A stretch of 64,000 bases of DNA from Mycetohabitans endofungorum (GCF_037477895.1 NZ_CP132744.1:620001-684000); one strand, 5' to 3'. Positions 47,026-56,686 are shown, counted from the first letter of the stretch. Translations and numbers: made by a program. The notes: a model not told the origin generated them from the letters alone.

Positions 47026-47715
47026 TCAAAGATCCGCACGGCGAACGCCGGTTGAATAGCGGCGCTCCAGGTACAGCAACACGACGTTGGAAAGCGTCGT
47101 GATCGCCAAATAGATCACGCCGGCGACGATCGTGAAAAAGAAAAAGCGCATCGTGCCCTTGCCGGCGTCCTGCGACGCCTTGACCACGTCGGCAAGGCCG
47201 ATGATCGATACCAGCGCGGTCGACTTGACGAGCACCTGCCAGTTATTGCCGATGCCGGGTAACGCAAAGCGCATCATCTGCGGGAACATCACCCGCGAAA
47301 ACGCTTGCCAGCCTGTCATGCCGTACGCCGCCGCCGCCTCCATCTGGCCGCGCGGCACTGACAAGAATGCGCCGCGGAATGTCTCGGTGAAGTATGCGCC
47401 GTAGATGAAACCCAGCGTGAGTACGCCGGCGGTGAATGGGTCGATGTCGATCTGGTCGATCTGCATCAGGTCGGTCAGGTGATTCAGCCAGATTTGCATG
47501 CTGAAGAACACCAGTAGCATCAGCACCAGGTCGGGCACGCCGCGGATCAGCGTGGTATAGACTGTGCTGACCACGCGCGGCACATGGCTGCGCGAGAGCT
47601 TGGCCGCGGCGCCAAGCAGTCCGATTACGAAGGCGACCGCGAGCGATAGCAGCGACAACTTGATGGTTTGCCACGTGCCCGCTGCGATGACCGGGCCATA
47701 CCCTTGCAGGAACAT
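47026..47715 (-). CDS. hisQ: Amino-acid ABC transporter permease (HisQ-like)
   Basis: Second permease subunit, 229 residues, with GTWQTIKLSLLSLAVAFVIG at the start, RGVPDLVLMLLVFF, and an EAA loop QMEAAAAYGMTGWQAFSRVM. First gene of hisQ-hisM-hisP. Relatives have a periplasmic binding protein gene just upstream; here only decayed or empty sequence lies upstream (47716-48113), so binding protein supply must come from elsewhere, or the system is incomplete. Confidence 0.9.
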   Translation of the reverse strand: MFLQGYGPVIAAGTWQTIKLSLLSLAVAFVIGLLGAAAKLSRSHVPRVVSTVYTTLIRGVPDLVLMLLVFFSMQIWLNHLTDLMQIDQIDIDPFTAGVLTLGFIYGAYFTETFRGAFLSVPRGQMEAAAAYGMTGWQAFSRVMFPQMMRFALPGIGNNWQVLVKSTALVSIIGLADVVKASQDAGKGTMRFFFFTIVAGVIYLAITTLSNVVLLYLERRYSTGVRRADL

Positions 47716-47777
47716 GGTGAAGTCAGTAGTCTAATGATGGGTCGAATATTCGGCGCAATTTGGGACGCCCGCCTATG

Positions 47778-47860
47778 TTAGGCGGCCAACAATGCGCGCA
47801 ACGCGATGCCGGTACGCAGGATGTCTGCGTGATGCTCGGTACGCGAAGGGCGGTATTCTA
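47778..47860 (-). pseudogene. Possible 3' remnant of a gene upstream of hisQ
   Basis: On the minus strand a frame reads EYRPSRTEHHADILRTGIAL, then RALLAA and a stop at 47778. It looks like the end of a real protein, with helix-like spacing, but no start and no domain are recognisable. The rest of 47716-48113 has nothing else I can support. Confidence 0.25.
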
Positions 47861-48113
47861 ACTCAATGGCGCACGAGGGCCGCCAGGCAGCGGGGCGGGC
47901 CTGGCAGCGCTGCGCCGGCTAGGCAGGGGCGATGACTCGGGCTGCGCCTTAGTGGCGGCCGGCACGGCATCTGGGGCGAGCCATGCGCGTCGTGCGTGCC
48001 CCAGCCGCTCGCGCATCTTCGCCCGCCTCTGCGCCATTCGTGCCCAGTGCGTTTTTAGTATGACGCTGACGGTCGTTTTTTTACTGATCGTTTAGCGCAG
48101 TGTAGACGTTCAG

Positions 48114-48360
48114 TCACGCGGCTACGGTTTGCTCATGTAGTTGTTCGCGCTGTGCGGCGAGGCGCTGCTGCACCGCGTGCAGCGCGTTCAGATTGATGAT
48201 GCTTTATTGCAAGGCAGCATGGATTTGTTGCGTCATTTGCTGGTGCAACCGGCGTTGTTCGTCGCGGTTGTACTTCATGACCGCCATTGCACTTTGCCAC
48301 AGTCTGTTCTGTTCGGCGCTCAGATGCAGCTTGACGCGTAGCGCGGCGAGTTTGCGCTCG
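48114..48360 (-). pseudogene. Remnant of a Spy/CpxP-type (LTXXQ) periplasmic protein
   Basis: A frame on the minus strand reads LAALRVKLHLSAEQNRLWQS, then MKYNRDEQRRLHQQ. The helix with L-S-A-E-Q and W is typical of Spy/CpxP-like chaperones. An in-frame TAA (48204-48206) interrupts it, after which the same frame continues (LHAVQQRLAAQREQLHEQTV) to a TGA at 48114. The upstream signal-peptide part is not found. So it is a pseudogene. Confidence 0.6.
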
Positions 48361-48529
48361 ACGCCGCCGCAGTGCTGGATCGAATGCGCACCGGTGGGGC
48401 GTGGAGCGGATGGGATTGGCGGCGCAGCATGCCATGTGAGCGCGAGGTCATCGTGTTGGGATGGCTTAACAATTTCATTTGGGCTTCTGACGAGAACGGA
48501 AGCGCCGGGCCGGCTAGGTGCCAGACACG

Positions 48530-49110
48530 GGAAATGGCGTTCGTTCGCGCGGCTTCAATACAATGGTCAGCAATCTCGCGCAGACCGACAACGACCGCAA
48601 TGTGATGCTTGCTGGCGTTGCGCACGATTTGCGCACGCCGTTGGCGCGGTTGCGGCTGCGCGCCGAGATGCTCGACGAATGCGACCGTATCGCGCGGACC
48701 TATCGCGCGGTGTGGCCGTCGGCGGACGCGGTTCGCGCCGACCTGCGTGCGGGGCCGCACTTCATGCTGCCGGCTGCGACACTGGAGCGCGTGCTGTCCA
48801 ACCTGCTGGACAATGTACAGGCCTATGGCGCGCCGCCCATGGTGATCAAAACCGCCCGCACGACGCGAGGCTTTACGTTGACGGTCAGCGACCAAGGTGG
48901 CGGCATTTCGCCCCAGGATCTGGTCAATGCAAGCCGTCCCTTCGTGCGCCTGGACCCGGCGCGCGGCGGCAACGGTCATAGCGGGCTGGGGCTGGCTATC
49001 GTCGAGCGACTCACGAACCGGCTGGGCGGCGAATGCCGGATCGGCAATCACGAGCGCAGCGGCCTGCGCGTCGAACTGGAGTTTCCGGCTCAGTCGGGCG
49101 CCGCGCAGGT
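48530..49110 (+). pseudogene. Truncated EnvZ/RisS-like sensor histidine kinase
   Basis: The frame starts inside the HAMP end (RGFNTMVSNLAQTDNDRNVM). It then has the H-box AGVAHDLRTPLARLRLRAEM with the phospho-histidine, then jumps to the catalytic part: N-box RVLSNLLDNVQAYG, G1 VSDQGGGIS, G2 GHSGLGLAIVERL. About 80 residues between H-box and N-box, and the whole sensor with both membrane spans, are missing. The frame stays open, so a short protein might be made, but it could not be a normal sensor. The missing regulator gene is not in the window. Confidence 0.8.
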
Positions 49111-49159
49111 CTGCTCCCCCGCGACGTGCATCCCCGCACATGGGGACGGCGTAACTGCG

Positions 49160-49426
49160 TCAATTACCGAACAGGGTATTCAATGCCGCAGCAGCTTCGC
49201 TGTCGATTGTGTTGTACGTGACGCTGTTAGCCTCAAAGATATAGTGCGTGGTGTACTTGCCCAGCCGTGACAGAATCTCCTCCTGGATCACGTCGGGCGC
49301 CGCGTCGAACTTCAGATACCACGCGGTCGACGATAATCTCGTCTGGAAGGCGCCGTATTCGGTCATCAGCGCGTCGAACTCGTGGGCGTCTTGGTCACGG
49401 CAGATGATGACGAGATTTCCTTTCAT
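49160..49426 (-). CDS. Conserved small protein of unknown function (SinR-type name in databases)
   Basis: 88 residues starting MKGNLVIICRDQDAHEFDAL. A Trp-Tyr-Leu strand (AWYLKFDAAPDVIQEEIL) and the C-terminal IFEANSVTYNTIDSEAAAAL follow, giving an alternating beta-alpha pattern that could be a small ferredoxin-like fold. I recall similar proteins in many proteobacteria, often labelled SinR family, without function. The ATG at 49426 is used; a longer start at 49444 exists. Stands alone. Confidence 0.7.
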   Translation of the reverse strand: MKGNLVIICRDQDAHEFDALMTEYGAFQTRLSSTAWYLKFDAAPDVIQEEILSRLGKYTTHYIFEANSVTYNTIDSEAAAALNTLFGN

Positions 49427-49716
49427 GCGGCCTCCTGCATTCATTCAGTGACCCATCATGATAACCGTTAATGGCCGCCGCGCCGCGCTGCGTGTGCAGT
49501 GCGGAAGGTAAGTGGTGCAGCTGGGCCACCTGGGCTGCGTGGCGCGCGTGCCGCATTCGCGCCACGGTGGAACAAGTCAAATACGTTAAAAGGTTGTAAC
49601 GGTCATGGTGCTTGGTGTAGTGTCGGGGCGGTCTTGAAATGGGCAGCGTTTGCCATCGCGCTGTGGTGCGGCGGCGCGGTCCATCCGCATGCCCAGAGCG
49701 CCGGGGAGTTTGTCTG

Positions 49717-51486
49717 ATGGATTTCGGTTTCAATTTCGGTTTTCGCTTCGATCCGAAGCGTGACGCCGCGGCGTCCGCGTGGCGCTTGTTGCCCAATCGG
49801 TGGGATTTCGTGGCCTTTCCGCTGATTATCGGCCTGATCGCGATGGCCGCGATCGGCTTCGAGCAGACAATGGCGCCGATCTCGACGCTGAAGGCTCAGG
49901 CGATCTCGCTAAGTCCGATGTATTTGCCGGAATATGCGCTGCGCACCACGTTGCGGATGCTCGCCGCGATGCTCGCCGCGTTCGTGTTCACGCTCGCCTA
50001 CGGCACGCTTGCCGCAAAAAGCCGGCGGGCGGAGAAAGTGCTGGTGCCGATGCTGGATATCCTCCAATCGGTGCCGGTGCTCGGCTATATCTCGTTTACG
50101 GTCACCTTCTTCATTGCGCTGTTCCCGACGCGGGTTGCCGGGGCGGAGTGTGCAGCGATCTTCGCGATCTTCACCAGCCAGGCCTGGAACATGACGTTCA
50201 GCTTCTACCAGTCGCTGCGCACGGTGCCACGCGACCTGGACGAAGTGTCGCGCGGCTTTCACCTGACGGGCTGGCAGCGCTTTTGGAAGCTCGAGGTGCC
50301 GTTCTCGATGCCGGGCCTGATCTGGAACATGATGATGTCGATGTCCGGCGGCTGGTTCTTCGTCGTCGCGTCCGAGGCGATTACCGTTGGCAACAACACG
50401 ATTACGCTGCCCGGCGTGGGTGCGTACTTGGCGCAGGCGATCACCGAGCGCAACCTGCCGGCGATTGGTTGGGTGATCTTGACGATGACGCTTGTGATTC
50501 TCGCCTACGACCAGTTGCTGTTCCGGCCGCTGGTCGCGTGGGCGGACAAGTTCCGCATGGAGAACACTGCGTCGGCGAGCGCGCCCCAATCTTGGCTGCT
50601 CGACCTGGTGCGCCGCACTCGGTTGATTCACCAGTTACTGGTGCCGGCCGGATGGCTGTTCGCGCGCATGGCGCGATTGCCGCTGCGTTGGCGCAAGCTG
50701 CCGCTGGTCGGGCCCGCGGTGAGGCCGCATCGCCAGCCCTCACGGCTTGGCGATCTCGCCTGGGGCGCTTTGGTGCTGGCTGGCACCGCGTACCTGTTGT
50801 GGCGCGTCATCGACTATGTCAGCACCGGCGTGACGTGGGATGAGGTTGGGCATGTGCTCGCGATGGGATGCATTACGCTGGTGCGCGTGCTGGTGCTGAT
50901 CGCGATTGCCTCGATCGTGTGGGTCCCACTGGGCGTGCTGATCGGCTTGCGCCCAGCGCTGGCCGAGAAGCTTCAGCCGCTCGCGCAGTTTCTGGCGGCG
51001 TTTCCGGCCAATCTGCTGTTCCCGGTATTCGTGATCGTGATCGTGCGTTTCGGGCTGAACCCGGACATCTGGCTGTCCCCGCTGATCGTGCTGGGCACGC
51101 AGTGGTACATCTTGTTCAATGTGATTGCCGGCGCGAGCGCGTATCCGAACGATTTTAAAGAGGCTGCGACCAACTTTCGCATTCGCGGCTGGCAATGGTG
51201 GCGTCAGGCGATGCTGCCGGGTATTTTCCCGTACTATGTGACGGGCGCGATCACGGCCTCCGGCGGCGCGTGGAATGCGAGCATCGTGTCCGAAGCGGTG
51301 CAATGGGGCGATACACACGTGGTCGCGCATGGGCTCGGTGCCTACATTGCGCAAATGACCGTGGACGGTGATTATCGCAAGATCATTCTCGGCATCGCGG
51401 TGATGTCGTTGTTTGTCACACTTTTCAATCGCTTGTTGTGGCGCCCGATGTACGCCTACGCCGAGAACAAACTGCGCCTGGATTGA
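49717..51486 (+). CDS. NitT/TauT-type ABC transporter permease with two fused permease domains
   Basis: A 589-residue protein with two binding-protein-dependent permease units (about 70-290 and 370-580). Each has an EAA-type loop: DEVSRGFHLTGWQRFWKLEV (first) and FKEAATNFRIRGWQWWRQAM (second). Twelve or so membrane spans are visible. Such fused permeases belong to nitrate/sulfonate/bicarbonate-type importers. The ATPase gene follows 17 bases later; no substrate-binding protein is encoded nearby. Substrate unknown. The ATG at 49717 is chosen; the frame is open from 49639. Confidence 0.88.
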   Translation: MDFGFNFGFRFDPKRDAAASAWRLLPNRWDFVAFPLIIGLIAMAAIGFEQTMAPISTLKAQAISLSPMYLPEYALRTTLRMLAAMLAAFVFTLAYGTLAAKSRRAEKVLVPMLDILQSVPVLGYISFTVTFFIALFPTRVAGAECAAIFAIFTSQAWNMTFSFYQSLRTVPRDLDEVSRGFHLTGWQRFWKLEVPFSMPGLIWNMMMSMSGGWFFVVASEAITVGNNTITLPGVGAYLAQAITERNLPAIGWVILTMTLVILAYDQLLFRPLVAWADKFRMENTASASAPQSWLLDLVRRTRLIHQLLVPAGWLFARMARLPLRWRKLPLVGPAVRPHRQPSRLGDLAWGALVLAGTAYLLWRVIDYVSTGVTWDEVGHVLAMGCITLVRVLVLIAIASIVWVPLGVLIGLRPALAEKLQPLAQFLAAFPANLLFPVFVIVIVRFGLNPDIWLSPLIVLGTQWYILFNVIAGASAYPNDFKEAATNFRIRGWQWWRQAMLPGIFPYYVTGAITASGGAWNASIVSEAVQWGDTHVVAHGLGAYIAQMTVDGDYRKIILGIAVMSLFVTLFNRLLWRPMYAYAENKLRLD

Positions 51487-51503
51487 TCGATACGGTGGTT
51501 GCT

Positions 51504-52850
51504 ATGCAAAATCCTACGAATGCCGCTGCGCCGGTAACGGCAGCGCCCGCCATTCGCGCGCCTGCGCCCGACGCTGTCCTTTTGTCCGTTGACCACGTGC
51601 GGCGTGGGTTCGAGAAGACCCAGGGCGAGCTGCTGGTGCTCGACGATGTCAACCTGTCGATCCGCGAGGGCGAGATCGTCGGCTTGCTCGGGCGCTCCGG
51701 CTCGGGCAAGTCCACGCTGCTGCGCATCATTGCGGGGCTGATTTCGCCGTCCGGGGGCGAGGTGACCTATCGCGGCCAGCCGCTGCGGGGCCCAGCGGAA
51801 GGCGTCGCGATGGTTTTCCAAACCTTTGCGCTGTTCCCGTGGCTCACCGTGCTGCAGAACGTCGAAGCGGGCCTAGAGGCCCAGGGCGTACCCGCGCGCA
51901 TCCGGCGTGAGCGCGCGCTGGCCGCAATCGATCTGATCGGGCTGGACGGGTTCGAGAACGCGTACCCGCGCGAGCTGTCCGGCGGGATGCGACAGCGCGT
52001 GGGCTTTGCCCGTGCGCTGGTGGTGGATCCGACGCTGCTGCTGATGGACGAACCGTTCTCGGCGCTGGACGTGCTCACCGCCGAGACGTTACGCACCGAC
52101 ATGCTCGATTTGTGGACGCAAGGCCGCATGCCGATCAAGGCCGTGCTGATCGTCACGCACAATATCGAAGAGGCGGTGTTCATGTGCGACCGGATCCTGG
52201 TGCTGTCGTCCAATCCGGGGCGCGTGCTAGCCGAGATCCAGGTGCCGTTCAAGCATCCGCGCAACCGGCTCGATCCGGCGTTCCGCCGTCTAGTCGATGA
52301 CATCTACGCGAAGATGACGGCGCGTCCGAGCGCTGGCGCGCCGCGCAAGGGCCTGGAGCTGCATAGCTGGTTGCCACACGTGTCGACCAACTTGATGGCT
52401 GGCCTGATCGAGACGCTGGCGGCCGCACCTTACCACGGCCGAGCGGACATGCCCGAGATTGCTCGCACGCTGCATCTGGAGGTCGACGATCTGTTCCCGA
52501 TTGCCGAAGTGCTGCAATGGCTCGGCTTTGCCGACGTGCGTGAGGGCGATATCTTCCTGACACCGCCGGCCCGTGTATTTGCCGAATGCGGCACGCAGGA
52601 GCGCAAGATGATGTTCGCCGATCATCTGCTGCGCCACGTGCCGCTGGCGGCGCGGATCAAGCGGGTTCTCAATGAACGGCCTGGCCATCGGGCGCCGCGG
52701 GTGCGTTTCGAACAGGAACTCGAGGACTACTTGTCGGACAGTGCCGCGGAGGAAACGCTCGACGCGGTCATCAATTGGGGCCGCTACGGTGAGATCTTTT
52801 CATACAATGACCAGACGGAGATCTTCAGCCTGGAGGACGTCGAATCCTGA
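51504..52850 (+). CDS. NitT/TauT-type ABC transporter ATPase with C-terminal AAA-associated domain
   Basis: ATPase partner of the fused permease. Residues about 25-265 are a nitrate/sulfonate-type ATPase with Walker A LLGRSGSGKSTLLRI, signature ELSGGMRQRVGFARAL and Walker B LLLMDEPFSALD. Residues about 300-448 are the AAA-associated C-terminal domain (LETLAAAPYHGRADMPEIAR and on). This two-domain form is known as a fused family. The ATG at 51504 is used; an upstream frame overlaps the permease. Without a binding protein gene the substrate cannot be inferred. Confidence 0.9.
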   Translation: MQNPTNAAAPVTAAPAIRAPAPDAVLLSVDHVRRGFEKTQGELLVLDDVNLSIREGEIVGLLGRSGSGKSTLLRIIAGLISPSGGEVTYRGQPLRGPAEGVAMVFQTFALFPWLTVLQNVEAGLEAQGVPARIRRERALAAIDLIGLDGFENAYPRELSGGMRQRVGFARALVVDPTLLLMDEPFSALDVLTAETLRTDMLDLWTQGRMPIKAVLIVTHNIEEAVFMCDRILVLSSNPGRVLAEIQVPFKHPRNRLDPAFRRLVDDIYAKMTARPSAGAPRKGLELHSWLPHVSTNLMAGLIETLAAAPYHGRADMPEIARTLHLEVDDLFPIAEVLQWLGFADVREGDIFLTPPARVFAECGTQERKMMFADHLLRHVPLAARIKRVLNERPGHRAPRVRFEQELEDYLSDSAAEETLDAVINWGRYGEIFSYNDQTEIFSLEDVES

Positions 52851-52997
52851 TTGCGGCGGCTATGGCAGCGGGCATTGGGCAGGGCCGCCGCGCCCCGCGC
52901 GCGGCGGATTGGTTTCAGACGCTGCAACGGTAGGCGCGACCCGCTCGTCGGGTACGCGCGGCAAACAATGGGAACAGTGGTAAGCAGGATAAACTGC

Positions 52998-54053
52998 TCA
53001 GCCTTCGTTGCTCTCGGGCGAGTCCGCGCACGCCTGCGCCTCATACGCGCCCAGACGGTTGTATAGCGTCTTCAAGCTGATGCCAAGCGTTTGGGACGCG
53101 CGCCGCTTGTCACCGCCGCAGTGCTTCAGCGTCGCCAGGATGATTTGCTTTTGCGCATCGGCAAGCGGCGTGCCGATCCAGACGCTCATCGCATCGCCTT
53201 GCAGCACTGGCTTCTTGACCCGCGACGCCAGGTGCGGATGCTGAATCTCGACGGTTTTCTCCGCCAGAATGAACGCACGATAAACTGCATTTTTCAATTC
53301 GCGCACGTTACCCGGCCACGAATAAGTGCGCACCGTGTCAAGCGCGCGCTTGCTGAATGTCTTGCTGGTATTTTCCTGGGTGTTTAACTCGGCCAAAAAA
53401 TACTGCGCGAGCAATTCGCGATCGCCGTTGCGTTCGCGCAGCGGCGGCGCGCGTAACGGGAAAACCGCAAGCCGGTACATCAGGTCTTCGCGCAGCCCGT
53501 TTTCCTTGACCGCGGTGGCCGGGTCGCGATTGGTCGCGGCGATCACGCGCACGTTGGCGCTGATCAACTCGTTGCCGCCGACCCGATAGAACGTGCCGGT
53601 CTCCAACGCACGCAGCAGCTTGACCTGACGCACCGGCGACATCTCGGTGACCTCGTCCAGAAACAGCGTGCCGCCGTGCGCATGTTCGAAGTAGCCGATG
53701 CGGCCTTGCACGGCGCCCGTAAAGCTGCCCTTTTCATGGCCGAACAACTCGGCCTCGATCAGGTTGTCCGGGATGGCGCCGCAATTGACCGCGACGAACG
53801 GGCCATTCTTGCGGTGGCTGGCGTCATGGATCGTGCGTGCGATCAACTCTTTGCCGGTTCCAGACTCGCCGACGATCAACGCGGTCGCGTCGGTGGCCGC
53901 GACCCGCTCGATTTGCTCGTATAGACCCAGCATTGCGTCGGACGAGCCATACAGCAGGCCGAACGACTTCAGGCCCGGCACCTTCGGGTGCGGGATGGTG
54001 CGTGAGTACTGTTCATCGGACGCTACTGGCGCGTCCGCCTCGCTTAACGACAT
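52998..54053 (-). CDS. Sigma-54 activator without receiver domain
   Basis: AAA+ activator of sigma-54 RNA polymerase, 351 residues. It has Walker [17 protein letters not shown], sigma-54 contact loop [13 protein letters not shown] (GSFTGA instead of the usual GAFTGA), [14 protein letters not shown] (Walker B), and RVIAATNRD. The Fis-type helix-turn-helix near the end reads [20 protein letters not shown]. Only about 40 residues precede the AAA+ part, so no receiver or sensor domain. The serine in GSFTGA is a tolerated variant in some activators. It is divergent from the second activator at 54400. Confidence 0.9.
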   Translation of the reverse strand: MSLSEADAPVASDEQYSRTIPHPKVPGLKSFGLLYGSSDAMLGLYEQIERVAATDATALIVGESGTGKELIARTIHDASHRKNGPFVAVNCGAIPDNLIEAELFGHEKGSFTGAVQGRIGYFEHAHGGTLFLDEVTEMSPVRQVKLLRALETGTFYRVGGNELISANVRVIAATNRDPATAVKENGLREDLMYRLAVFPLRAPPLRERNGDRELLAQYFLAELNTQENTSKTFSKRALDTVRTYSWPGNVRELKNAVYRAFILAEKTVEIQHPHLASRVKKPVLQGDAMSVWIGTPLADAQKQIILATLKHCGGDKRRASQTLGISLKTLYNRLGAYEAQACADSPESNEG

Positions 54054-54399
54054 GGTGTAGGGCTTTCTGGTGCAAAGAACCTATTTAACCACCTGCGCCA
54101 ACTCAGCGGCAATTGCTTATGCTGAAGCGTCAGCCGTTTTGGCGTAAACGAATTGTGTTTTGAGCGCTCGACCGGAAGCGGTTACACTGGGGGCCCCGAG
54201 CGTGTCGATTATTCTTTGTAATCAACTTTACGCACCGAATAAGACTTCTAAATAGCATTATTACGCGGTTGGCGTAATAGTCTTGGATGAGGCGCGCAAT
54301 TTTTTCAAATTGGCAGGCGGCACGTCGCATGCGCGTTGACGCGCAACGTCCGTGGGGCTGCCGACTTGCCGCTTATTTTCCGGACACGATTCCTTTCTC

Positions 54400-55821
54400 A
54401 TGCCGCATATACTGATAGTCGATGACGACCCCAATTCCCGCAACGCATTGGCGGAGATCATCACGGGCGATGGTCTGACCATTGCGATGGCCGGCGACGT
54501 GCGTGAGGCGCGTATCCAGATCGTCAGGCAGGTGCCAGACGTTGTCTTTACCGACTTGAAGCTGCCGGATGGCAGCGGCGTGGACTTGTTCAACGATCTG
54601 GATCTGCGCTCCGGCGTAGAAATCGTGGTCATTACTGGGCACGCCACCGTGGAGTCCGCGGTCAGTGCGCTGAAAATGGGCGCAACGGATTACCTCGTCA
54701 AGCCGATCAATGTGCAACGGGTCAAGGCGATCCTCGCCAGGATCCCGCGTACCGGCGACCTGCGCGCCGAGATCGGCACGCTGCGTGGCGAACTGCGCCG
54801 CTTTGGGCGCTTTGGCCTGATGCTAGGCAATTCGGCGGCGATGCAACAGGTTTATGACCAAATCAACCGGGTGGCGCCGACATCCGCTTCGGTGCTGCTG
54901 GTCGGTGAATCCGGCACCGGCAAAGAAGTGGCCGCGCAGACCGTGCACGAGTTGAGCTTGCGGCGCAAGCAGGCGTTTCTGGCTGTCAATTGCGGCGCGG
55001 TGTCGCCGACGCTGATCGAGTCGGAAATGTTCGGTCATGAGCGGGGCGCGTTCACTGGTGCGGACCGACAGCACAAAGGCTATTTCGAGCGGGCCAGCGG
55101 TGGTACGTTATTTCTGGACGAGATCACCGAGATGCCGATCGAGTTGCAGGTTAAGCTGCTGCGCGTGCTCGAGACGGGCGTATTCATGCGGGTCGGCACC
55201 ACTAAGGAAATCGAGACCGACGTGCGGCTGATCGCGGCGACCAATCGCGATCCCGAGCAGGCGGTACTCGAGGGCAAGCTGCGGCTGGATCTCTATCATC
55301 GGCTGAACGTATTTCCGATCAGCCTGCCGCCGCTGCGCGAGCGCGGCAAAGATGTCGAGTTGCTTGCGCAGAGCTTTTTGGACGAGCTCAACCAGCGCTA
55401 CGGCACGGACAAGCACTTTCCGCCTTCGGTCAAGGAAACCATGCTGTCGTACACGTGGCCTGGCAATGTGCGTGAGCTTAAGAACTACGTGCAGCGCGCT
55501 TACATCATGGCGCCGGCTGATTCGTCTGCGACCGCATCGGTACCGCTGCAGATCTCGCTGTCTAAGCCGTCCGCCGGCACTGCGGTGACCATCCCGTTCG
55601 GCACATCGCTGGCCGACGCGGACCGTCAACTGATTCTGGCCACGTTGGAGCAATGCGGTGGCGTGAAGACGCGGGCTGCAGAGATCCTCGGCATCAGTTT
55701 GAAGACGCTGTACAACCGCTTGGTCGAATATGGCGATGACGCGCGCCACGCATCAGGCGAGGATGCCGGCGACAGCGATGAGGCGCCGGAGAACGTCGGG
55801 GCGAAGTACACCGGTAACTGA
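54400..55821 (+). CDS. Sigma-54-dependent response regulator (NtrC type)
   Basis: 473 residues. The receiver (about 1-120) has ILIVDDDPNSRN, phospho-acceptor DVVFTDLKLPDGSG and lysine in DYLVKPIN. The AAA+ domain (about 140-380) has [28 protein letters not shown] and GTLFLDEITEMP. The Fis-type helix-turn-helix reads [20 protein letters not shown]. The ATG at 54400 is used. A GGCAC-N-TGC element at 54319-54332 is a weak candidate for a sigma-54 site of its own. No cognate kinase lies beside it. Confidence 0.92.
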   Translation: MPHILIVDDDPNSRNALAEIITGDGLTIAMAGDVREARIQIVRQVPDVVFTDLKLPDGSGVDLFNDLDLRSGVEIVVITGHATVESAVSALKMGATDYLVKPINVQRVKAILARIPRTGDLRAEIGTLRGELRRFGRFGLMLGNSAAMQQVYDQINRVAPTSASVLLVGESGTGKEVAAQTVHELSLRRKQAFLAVNCGAVSPTLIESEMFGHERGAFTGADRQHKGYFERASGGTLFLDEITEMPIELQVKLLRVLETGVFMRVGTTKEIETDVRLIAATNRDPEQAVLEGKLRLDLYHRLNVFPISLPPLRERGKDVELLAQSFLDELNQRYGTDKHFPPSVKETMLSYTWPGNVRELKNYVQRAYIMAPADSSATASVPLQISLSKPSAGTAVTIPFGTSLADADRQLILATLEQCGGVKTRAAEILGISLKTLYNRLVEYGDDARHASGEDAGDSDEAPENVGAKYTGN

Positions 55822-55949
55822 CGAATAGGCTTAGCCGATCGATGAACAGGCGCCTGGGCGTGAGCGGGACTGATCGGCGGGTTCTTTGGCAGGGGTAGCC
55901 GGCATACGGGTTGCTGGTTCCCTTATCGTCTCCTTCAAGGAAGCGATTT

Positions 55950-56213
55950 ATGTCAACGCTCAAATGGCGCGCCCATGCGCCGCAGCCCGATCCGCTTACG
56001 CCCACGCCGCCGCATCCGCCCGAGGTGCCACCGCCGGACATGCCACCGGACGAAGCGCCGCCTGATCCGACGCGTGATCCACCCGGGCCCGATATGCCGC
56101 CGATCGGCGATCCACCGCCGCAAGGCCCGGATATGCCGCACGTGCAAGCATCGGCGTTCCACGCGTCTGGTCAACGTCACCTGTGCGGGCGGCCCGCGTG
56201 GCTCAATGGCTGA
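55950..56213 (+). CDS. Proline-rich hypothetical protein
   Basis: 87 residues, starting MSTLKWRAHAPQPDPLTPTP. Through most of its length it is made of Pro-Pro-Asp/Glu spacings (PPDMPPDEAPPDPTRDPPGP). No signal or domain is visible. Similar short proline-rich proteins occur in Burkholderia without known function. The start at 55950 is supported only weakly by AGGA upstream. Coding status is moderately supported, as other frames here are also open. Confidence 0.5.
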   Translation: MSTLKWRAHAPQPDPLTPTPPHPPEVPPPDMPPDEAPPDPTRDPPGPDMPPIGDPPPQGPDMPHVQASAFHASGQRHLCGRPAWLNG

Positions 56214-56404
56214 CGCACACATTGACCAGGGGGATGGGCGCCGCCGACCCCGGCCGCGGCGCCCATAAGACCGCTCTGCGCACCTGTTGCTGTAAGGATT
56301 ACAACCCGGGGCGTAACGTTTACCCCACCACGCGAAGGCGGCGCGAAAGCTCAGCCGCAGGGGTGGGTACAATCAGGGACCATGCAGTGCAAGTTGGAGG
56401 CGCA

Positions 56405-56614
56405 ATGAGCCGACCAAACACGCAAGCCGGCCAATGGCCGGACCGGTTGCCGTCCACCGGCACGGGTAACGCGGGCGACCACGAAGACAACATATCGGCC
56501 GGGCAGAACCGGCCTGCACCTGACGCGCCGGCAGATGGCGTCGCCAACCAGGGCGGCGCCCGCCGTGCCGGCTTGGACTATCATCGAGAAATAGGGACAG
56601 AGCAGGACGCGTAA
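56405..56614 (+). CDS. Small hydrophilic hypothetical protein, 69 residues
   Basis: An ATG at 56405 with TTGGAGGCGCA directly upstream, a good ribosome-binding site. The product begins MSRPNTQAGQWPDRLPSTGT and is rich in Gly, Asn, Asp and Ala, with no membrane segment or domain. The ribosome-binding site is the main evidence that it is real. Confidence 0.5.
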   Translation: MSRPNTQAGQWPDRLPSTGTGNAGDHEDNISAGQNRPAPDAPADGVANQGGARRAGLDYHREIGTEQDA

Positions 56615-56667
56615 CACGATCGCGGTCATCCTGCTGGAAACCTACCCATTGCGCCTTTAGGGGCGCG

Positions 56668-56686
56668 GGCCGTGCTCGGCCTTTTT
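56668..56686 (+). terminator. Intrinsic terminator before the otsA promoter region
   Basis: GGCCG (56668-56672), loop TGCT, CGGCC (56677-56681), followed by TTTTT (56682-56686). It would end the upstream small gene's transcript just before the sigma-54-like promoter of otsA. Confidence 0.65.

Noticed and set aside
54319..54332. Second sigma-54 promoter before the NtrC-type gene
   Set aside because: GGCAC and the GG-N10-GC spacing are there, but the -12 box reads ATGC instead of TTGC; too weak to list as a feature.
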